Assembly (NCBI GenBank): GCA_900016865.1
Contig: FIZI01000013.1
Span: 1-64,000 of the forward strand
Origin: an uncultured Clostridia bacterium
GTDB lineage: Bacteria > Bacillota > DTU014
Length of the DNA: 64,000 nt
Direction of reading: 5' to 3'
Made by a program: the position numbers and the translations under genes. This document shows, in pieces, positions 60,007-64,000 of this stretch (its first letter is position 1; every line of letters starts with the position of its first letter). The notes beneath the pieces were generated by a model. It was given only the letters and a program-made list of their open reading frames with translations, was not told where the DNA came from and ran no database searches.

Positions 60007-60023
60007 TTTCGGGGGTGGTTTGA

Positions 60024-61001
60024 TTGAGAGTGGTTTTTGTGGGAACCCCTGAGTTCGCTGACGCTTCACTGAAGGCATTGCTCAGCAGCAAACATGAAGT
60101 CATTGCTGTAGTCACTCAGCCGGATAGGCCTGCAGGACGCGGAATGCAGGTCTGCTGCAGCCCAATCAAGCAGACTGCAGAGCGTCACTCCATACCTGTG
60201 ATGCAGCCTGAGAGAATCGCTGATGAGCAGTATGTGGCCAAGCTGAGAGAGCTGGCGCCAGACGCAATCGTAGTAGTAGCGTACGGTCAGAAGATCCCCA
60301 AGGCGGTCCTCGACATACCCAAGTATGGTTGCATCAACGTTCACGGCTCGTTGCTTCCGCAGTACAGGGGAGCGGCGCCTATCAATCGGGCGATCATGGA
60401 TGGATGTGACTGCACCGGTGTAACGACCATGTACATGGACGAGGGCTGGGATACAGGTGATGTCATCCTCTCCAAGAGAGTGCCGATCTGTGAGTCGATG
60501 ACCGCGGGTGAGCTTCACGACATCCTTGCTGAGGAAGGGGCTAGGCTGTTGATCGAGACTCTCGACCTAATCGAGGAAGGCAAGGCCCCCCGCATACGGC
60601 AGGACGACTCGGCTGCGACCTATGCTCCAAAGATATCCAAGGCAGAGTGCTGTATTGACTGGAGTATGAGCGCAGAGAGTGTTTGCTGCATAATCAGAGG
60701 GCTCAATCCGTTTCCTGGCGCAGTGTCAAGGCTTGGGGATATGAGACTGAAACTGTGGGAGGCTAGAGTTGCATCAGATGTCCCAAAGGAGGACGTCCAA
60801 TCTGCGGAGCCAGGTCAGATAGTTGCGCTCCCCAGATCTGCGGATGATGGGCTTGTCGTCAAGTGCGGTGAAGGTTGTCTGCAGATTACCAGGCTTCAAC
60901 CGGAGAACCGCAAGTCTATGTCCGCTTATGATTTCACACTCGGGTACCCGGTCTCGGCCGGCCAGAAGTTCAGTTGCCCTGAGCAGGTTTTCGAATCATG
61001 A
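60024..61001 (+). CDS. fmt: Methionyl-tRNA formyltransferase
   Basis: Fmt formylates initiator Met-tRNA using 10-formyl-tetrahydrofolate. The N-terminal Rossmann domain starts RVVFVGTPEFADASLKALLS; the formyl-folate site is INVHGSLLPQYRGAAPINRA with the catalytic Asn/His, and the C-terminal OB-like domain begins near residue 205 (YAPKISKAECCIDWSMSAES). TTG 60024 follows GGGGGTGG (325 aa). Its stop overlaps the rsmB start (ATGA). Confidence 0.96.
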   Translation: MRVVFVGTPEFADASLKALLSSKHEVIAVVTQPDRPAGRGMQVCCSPIKQTAERHSIPVMQPERIADEQYVAKLRELAPDAIVVVAYGQKIPKAVLDIPKYGCINVHGSLLPQYRGAAPINRAIMDGCDCTGVTTMYMDEGWDTGDVILSKRVPICESMTAGELHDILAEEGARLLIETLDLIEEGKAPRIRQDDSAATYAPKISKAECCIDWSMSAESVCCIIRGLNPFPGAVSRLGDMRLKLWEARVASDVPKEDVQSAEPGQIVALPRSADDGLVVKCGEGCLQITRLQPENRKSMSAYDFTLGYPVSAGQKFSCPEQVFES

Positions 61002-62359
61002 GTGTAAGCGCGAGAGAGTTGTCAGTCAGGGTCTTGGACGAAGTAGATAGAAAGCGAGCATACGCCAGTCGCGCACTAGATCGAGTGCTCTCGGAGGCCA
61101 AGACAGACGCCAGAGAGCGCTCGCTCGCGACTGAGATCGTTTATGGCACGCTGCGCAACAGGGGTTACATCGACTGGGTGATCGATACGATGACGCCTCG
61201 AGGCGTCGACAGCATTGACACCAGGCTCTTGAATATCCTGCGCACTGCTATCTACCAAATACGGTTTTTGACAAGGATCCCTCCCTCTGCAGCAGTCAAT
61301 GAAGCAGTCAACCTCAGCAAGAAGCTGGCGGGCACAAGATTTCATCGGTTTGTCAACGGGCTGCTGCGCTCATACATCCGCAAAATGGAGGACTTAGTCC
61401 CGCCTTCGCCGGATGACGATCCAATCCTTGGCCTGTCCATAGCGTATTCGTTCCCAAAATGGATGATCGAACGCTGGATCGCGGAGTATGGCTTTGACTA
61501 CACTGTCAAGCTATGTGAGTACTTCAATGCGACTCCGGACTTGACAGTCAGAGTAAACAGGCTAAAGGCTGACAGAGAAGCAGTTGCCGATCGGTTGGCC
61601 AAGAGGGGAGTGGAGGTTTCAGAGGCGCCTCATGCTGATTCGGGCCTGGTCCTGAGTGGCGCGTCTGCGATCCCTGACATCCCCGAGTTTGCAGAAGGGT
61701 TGTTTACGGTTCAGAGCGTGAGTTCGATGCTGGTAGCGCCTGTCGTCAACCCGCACGAAGGCGGTTTTGTCATTGATGCGTGCGCTGCGCCTGGGGGAAA
61801 GACGACTCATCTGGCTGAGCTGATGGGCGATTGCGGCAGAGTGTTGGCCCTGGATATACACGATCACAGGCTAGAGTCTCTTCGCGAATCCGCCTCTAGG
61901 CTTGGCTTGTCCTGCATAGAGACAAGGGTTCACGACGCCACAGTGCAGCTTTCCGAGTTCGACAGGGAGGCTGATGCTGTGTTGATTGATGCTCCTTGCT
62001 CCGGGCTGGGAGTGCTCAATCGCAGGCCTGATGCGAGATGGCGCAAGACCCCTGATGATATTGGGCAGCTTGTGGAACTTCAGAAGTCCATTCTCAAGGC
62101 TATGGCCCAATGTGTGAAGCCAGGAGGAGTACTCGTCTACTCGACGTGCACGATTGTGCGAGAAGAGAACGACGACGTAATCGATTGGTTTCTCGAGGAC
62201 AATAGAGATTTCCGCCCATCGCCCATCGGCGATTTCTTGCCCACGTCGCTGCTTGCCCTCGGTGGCCTTCGCACAACGGACGACCATTCTATTCGCCTTT
62301 CGCCGCCTTTGCATGGCATAGATGGATTCTACATCGCACGTCTTGTGCGGCTTCAGTGA
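60998..62359 (+). CDS. rsmB: 16S rRNA (cytosine-5)-methyltransferase RsmB
   Basis: RsmB methylates C967 of 16S rRNA. The N-terminal NusB-like domain (about 1-140) is followed by the methyltransferase core: VIDACAAPGGKTTHLAELMG binds S-adenosylmethionine, VLIDAPCSGLGVLNRRPDAR holds the releasing Cys, and GGVLVYSTCTIVREEND holds the catalytic Cys. Length 453 aa. In many Firmicutes rlmN, a PP2C phosphatase and a PASTA kinase follow; here spoIVB comes next after about 205 bp. Confidence 0.96.
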   Translation: MSVSARELSVRVLDEVDRKRAYASRALDRVLSEAKTDARERSLATEIVYGTLRNRGYIDWVIDTMTPRGVDSIDTRLLNILRTAIYQIRFLTRIPPSAAVNEAVNLSKKLAGTRFHRFVNGLLRSYIRKMEDLVPPSPDDDPILGLSIAYSFPKWMIERWIAEYGFDYTVKLCEYFNATPDLTVRVNRLKADREAVADRLAKRGVEVSEAPHADSGLVLSGASAIPDIPEFAEGLFTVQSVSSMLVAPVVNPHEGGFVIDACAAPGGKTTHLAELMGDCGRVLALDIHDHRLESLRESASRLGLSCIETRVHDATVQLSEFDREADAVLIDAPCSGLGVLNRRPDARWRKTPDDIGQLVELQKSILKAMAQCVKPGGVLVYSTCTIVREENDDVIDWFLEDNRDFRPSPIGDFLPTSLLALGGLRTTDDHSIRLSPPLHGIDGFYIARLVRLQ

Positions 62360-62564
62360 TGCCATTTCCTCTTTTCCATCAACACACCACTTCCATCACT
62401 TTTTCTTCGCATAGCGCGGTGCACGAACGGATACGATAGCGATACAACGAGAGCCTAAGAAGCCTTTGTCCCGCGTGCCTTTGAGCCCGTCCCACGTGGT
62501 TTCTACATCTATGCGCACTGTTGGTTGCATTTGAAAGCAAGTTGATCCACAGGGGTGGTAATCT

Positions 62565-63938
62565 GTGAGACGGGTCGTTTTGTACCTTCTGACCTTCGTC
62601 GTGTGCGTAATGGCAGTGTCTGTTGTCTCGCCCGAAATGCGCGAGACACTGGGATTTCCCGTGTACATGACAATGAACGAGGGCGATGTCAGCCTCATTC
62701 AGTCATGGCTGCCCTTTGACATGCACATCTCAGCCGACCAAGGTCAGGTCATAAAGGTAAACGACAGTGTCCTCACTGGCGATATGAGAGTTCAAGCCGG
62801 GACTCCCATATCTATCGAGCCGCTTAAGTCCGGCGTGGTCAACCTCGAGATGAAGCTCTTTGGGTTGATCCCCATCAGACGGATTGCGGTCAGCGTATTC
62901 CCCAAGGCGGAGGTCGTGGTTGGTGGGCATTCAATAGGGGTGCTCCTGGCATCTCGTGGAGTCATAGTGACTGACTATTCCTCACTGGTAGATGTCAGTG
63001 GCAGACGGGTGAGTCCGGGCAAAGCAGCCGGAATCCAGATAGGCGACGTTATCGTAGAAGTCAATGGAGTAGCGGTTGACACAGTCGAGGATATTGAACG
63101 AGAGATCAACGCACCGAGTGTTCACGGCTCCGGAGAGAGGACAATGAGATTGACTGTGATAAGGAATGGGGAACAGTTGGTGCTCACTGTGACACCAGCA
63201 CTCTGTGAGATTGAAGACGAGGCGGCCGGCACCATGAAAACGCGCTACAGGCTCGGGCTGTACGTTAGGGACAGCGCCGCCGGGGTTGGGACGCTGACAT
63301 TCTATCATCTGGAGACCGGCACATACGGGGCTTTGGGACACTCCGTGACAGACATAGCCGGTAAGAACCAGGTTGATATAACGGATGGCAAGATTGTGCG
63401 AGCGTTCATAACCGGTGTGTACTACGGCACAGGCGGAAGGCCGGGTGAAAAGATGGGCACGTTCAGCGGACTTGGCGACGTCCTAGGTGATATTAGGCGC
63501 AATACCGAATGCGGTATTTATGGTGTCGCCAGTGTTCCATTTACGAATCCGATATACCCCGACCCGATACCAGTAGCGTCTGTGTCCGATGTCAAAGAAG
63601 GTCCGGCCAAGATGCTGACTGTAGTCAGTGGATCAACAATCGAGGAGTTCGATGTGTATATCGAAAAGATACAGCGGCAGTCCAAGCCAGATACCAAAGG
63701 CCTGGTCATACGCACGACAGACCCGCAGCTACTCTCCAGGACAGGGGGCATAGTGCAGGGAATGAGCGGAAGCCCGATAGTGCAGGATGGCAAGTTGGTC
63801 GGTGCAGTGACTCACGTCCTTGTTTCTGACCCTGCCAGAGGCTATGGAGTGCTTGCAGAGTGGATGCTGCTGCAAGCAGGGATTGGCGAACGCAACGCGG
63901 AGCCGAGCCTATCATCTGCGCTCCCAATGAGTGTTTAG
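62565..63938 (+). CDS. spoIVB: SpoIVB peptidase
   Basis: SpoIVB is a forespore serine protease that crosses into the intermembrane space and triggers pro-sigma-K processing. The 457-residue protein has an N-terminal signal anchor (VVLYLLTFVVCVMAVSVVSP), a PDZ domain at about 125-215 (VSPGKAAGIQIGDVIVEVNG) and an S55 protease domain with GTLTFYHLETGTYGALGHSV and the catalytic Ser in GIVQGMSGSPIVQDGKLVGA. GGGGTGGTAATCT precedes GTG 62565. The usual neighbours recN and spo0A would lie beyond the window end. Confidence 0.95.
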   Translation: MRRVVLYLLTFVVCVMAVSVVSPEMRETLGFPVYMTMNEGDVSLIQSWLPFDMHISADQGQVIKVNDSVLTGDMRVQAGTPISIEPLKSGVVNLEMKLFGLIPIRRIAVSVFPKAEVVVGGHSIGVLLASRGVIVTDYSSLVDVSGRRVSPGKAAGIQIGDVIVEVNGVAVDTVEDIEREINAPSVHGSGERTMRLTVIRNGEQLVLTVTPALCEIEDEAAGTMKTRYRLGLYVRDSAAGVGTLTFYHLETGTYGALGHSVTDIAGKNQVDITDGKIVRAFITGVYYGTGGRPGEKMGTFSGLGDVLGDIRRNTECGIYGVASVPFTNPIYPDPIPVASVSDVKEGPAKMLTVVSGSTIEEFDVYIEKIQRQSKPDTKGLVIRTTDPQLLSRTGGIVQGMSGSPIVQDGKLVGAVTHVLVSDPARGYGVLAEWMLLQAGIGERNAEPSLSSALPMSV

Positions 63939-64000
63939 CTGTCCCGCTGACATGCTGACACCGGTGTTTATCGGCTGTTGCTAAATGTAGAATAGGTGGT
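63939..64000. other. Window end after spoIVB
   Basis: Sixty-two bases follow the spoIVB stop. They contain no complete gene. A next gene may begin just beyond the window. Confidence 0.3.

Noticed and set aside
1-64000. CRISPR arrays, rRNA operons, insertion sequences, integrases
   Set aside because: No regularly spaced repeats, rRNA sequence, transposase or recombinase motifs were found anywhere in the window.

Overview
The window comes from an anaerobic, endospore-forming member of the Bacillota (Firmicutes), probably a deep clostridial or limnochordial lineage with a moderately high G+C content. Four things point there. Pro-sigma-K with its pro-sequence and a SpoIVB protease are both present. 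There is an SleB-type LysM hydrolase. Energy genes include a sodium-pumping biotin decarboxylase, a ferredoxin-type aldo/keto reductase and a B12/radical SAM enzyme. Ribosome-binding sites are strong and GTG or TTG starts are very common. No genus can be named from sequence alone. I see no rRNA, CRISPR array, insertion sequence, integrase or prophage block.

Layout. Positions 1-10,700 hold an unknown ORF, xylose isomerase, an exported nuclease-HhH fusion, a chemoreceptor, two tiny tandem membrane peptides, a divergent pair of XRE regulators in front of a GH94 cellobiose-phosphorylase-like gene, a triple-LysM protein and a uracil glycosylase. Positions 10,900-24,600 hold serS, a B12-radical SAM protein, a DUF421/DUF4363 pair, a membrane LysM protein, threonine aldolase, a diaminopimelate decarboxylase-like gene, a Cys-rich small protein, a DUF815 ATPase, a small charged protein, leuS, a CBS-pair protein, Hsp20 and the LysM-SleB hydrolase. 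Positions 24,800-30,700 hold a class III aminotransferase and a decarboxylase sodium pump (gamma, biotin carrier, beta, alpha). Positions 29,900-40,500 hold DUF554, a DUF255 thioredoxin-like protein, an exported repeat protein, signal peptidase I, tRNA-Gly and tRNA-Thr, GH43, clpP, tyrS and rhamnulokinase.

Positions 40,500-43,400 (minus strand) carry a three-gene module: GT9 glycosyltransferase, flippase-like membrane protein and heptose adenylyltransferase. Positions 43,800-64,000 are a long plus-strand housekeeping and sporulation run: RimJ-type acetyltransferase, PHP phosphatase, PRC-barrel protein, AI-2E-type permease, alaS, ireB, a membrane BaseplateJ-domain protein, AKR-ferredoxin, ruvX, mltG, peptidase U32, sigK, yqeG, priA, def, fmt, rsmB, spoIVB.

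How the genes fit together. Xylose isomerase, GH43, GH94 and rhamnulokinase indicate growth on plant-derived sugars, each as an isolated gene rather than a full operon. The decarboxylase would turn fermentation decarboxylation into a sodium gradient. SpoIVB and pro-sigma-K are two ends of the same mother-cell checkpoint. The least explained items are the tiny paralogous membrane peptides, the heptose-type surface module with an inverted repeat at its predicted transcription start, the membrane BaseplateJ protein, the Asp/Arg-rich 81-residue protein and the exported repeat protein next to signal peptidase.
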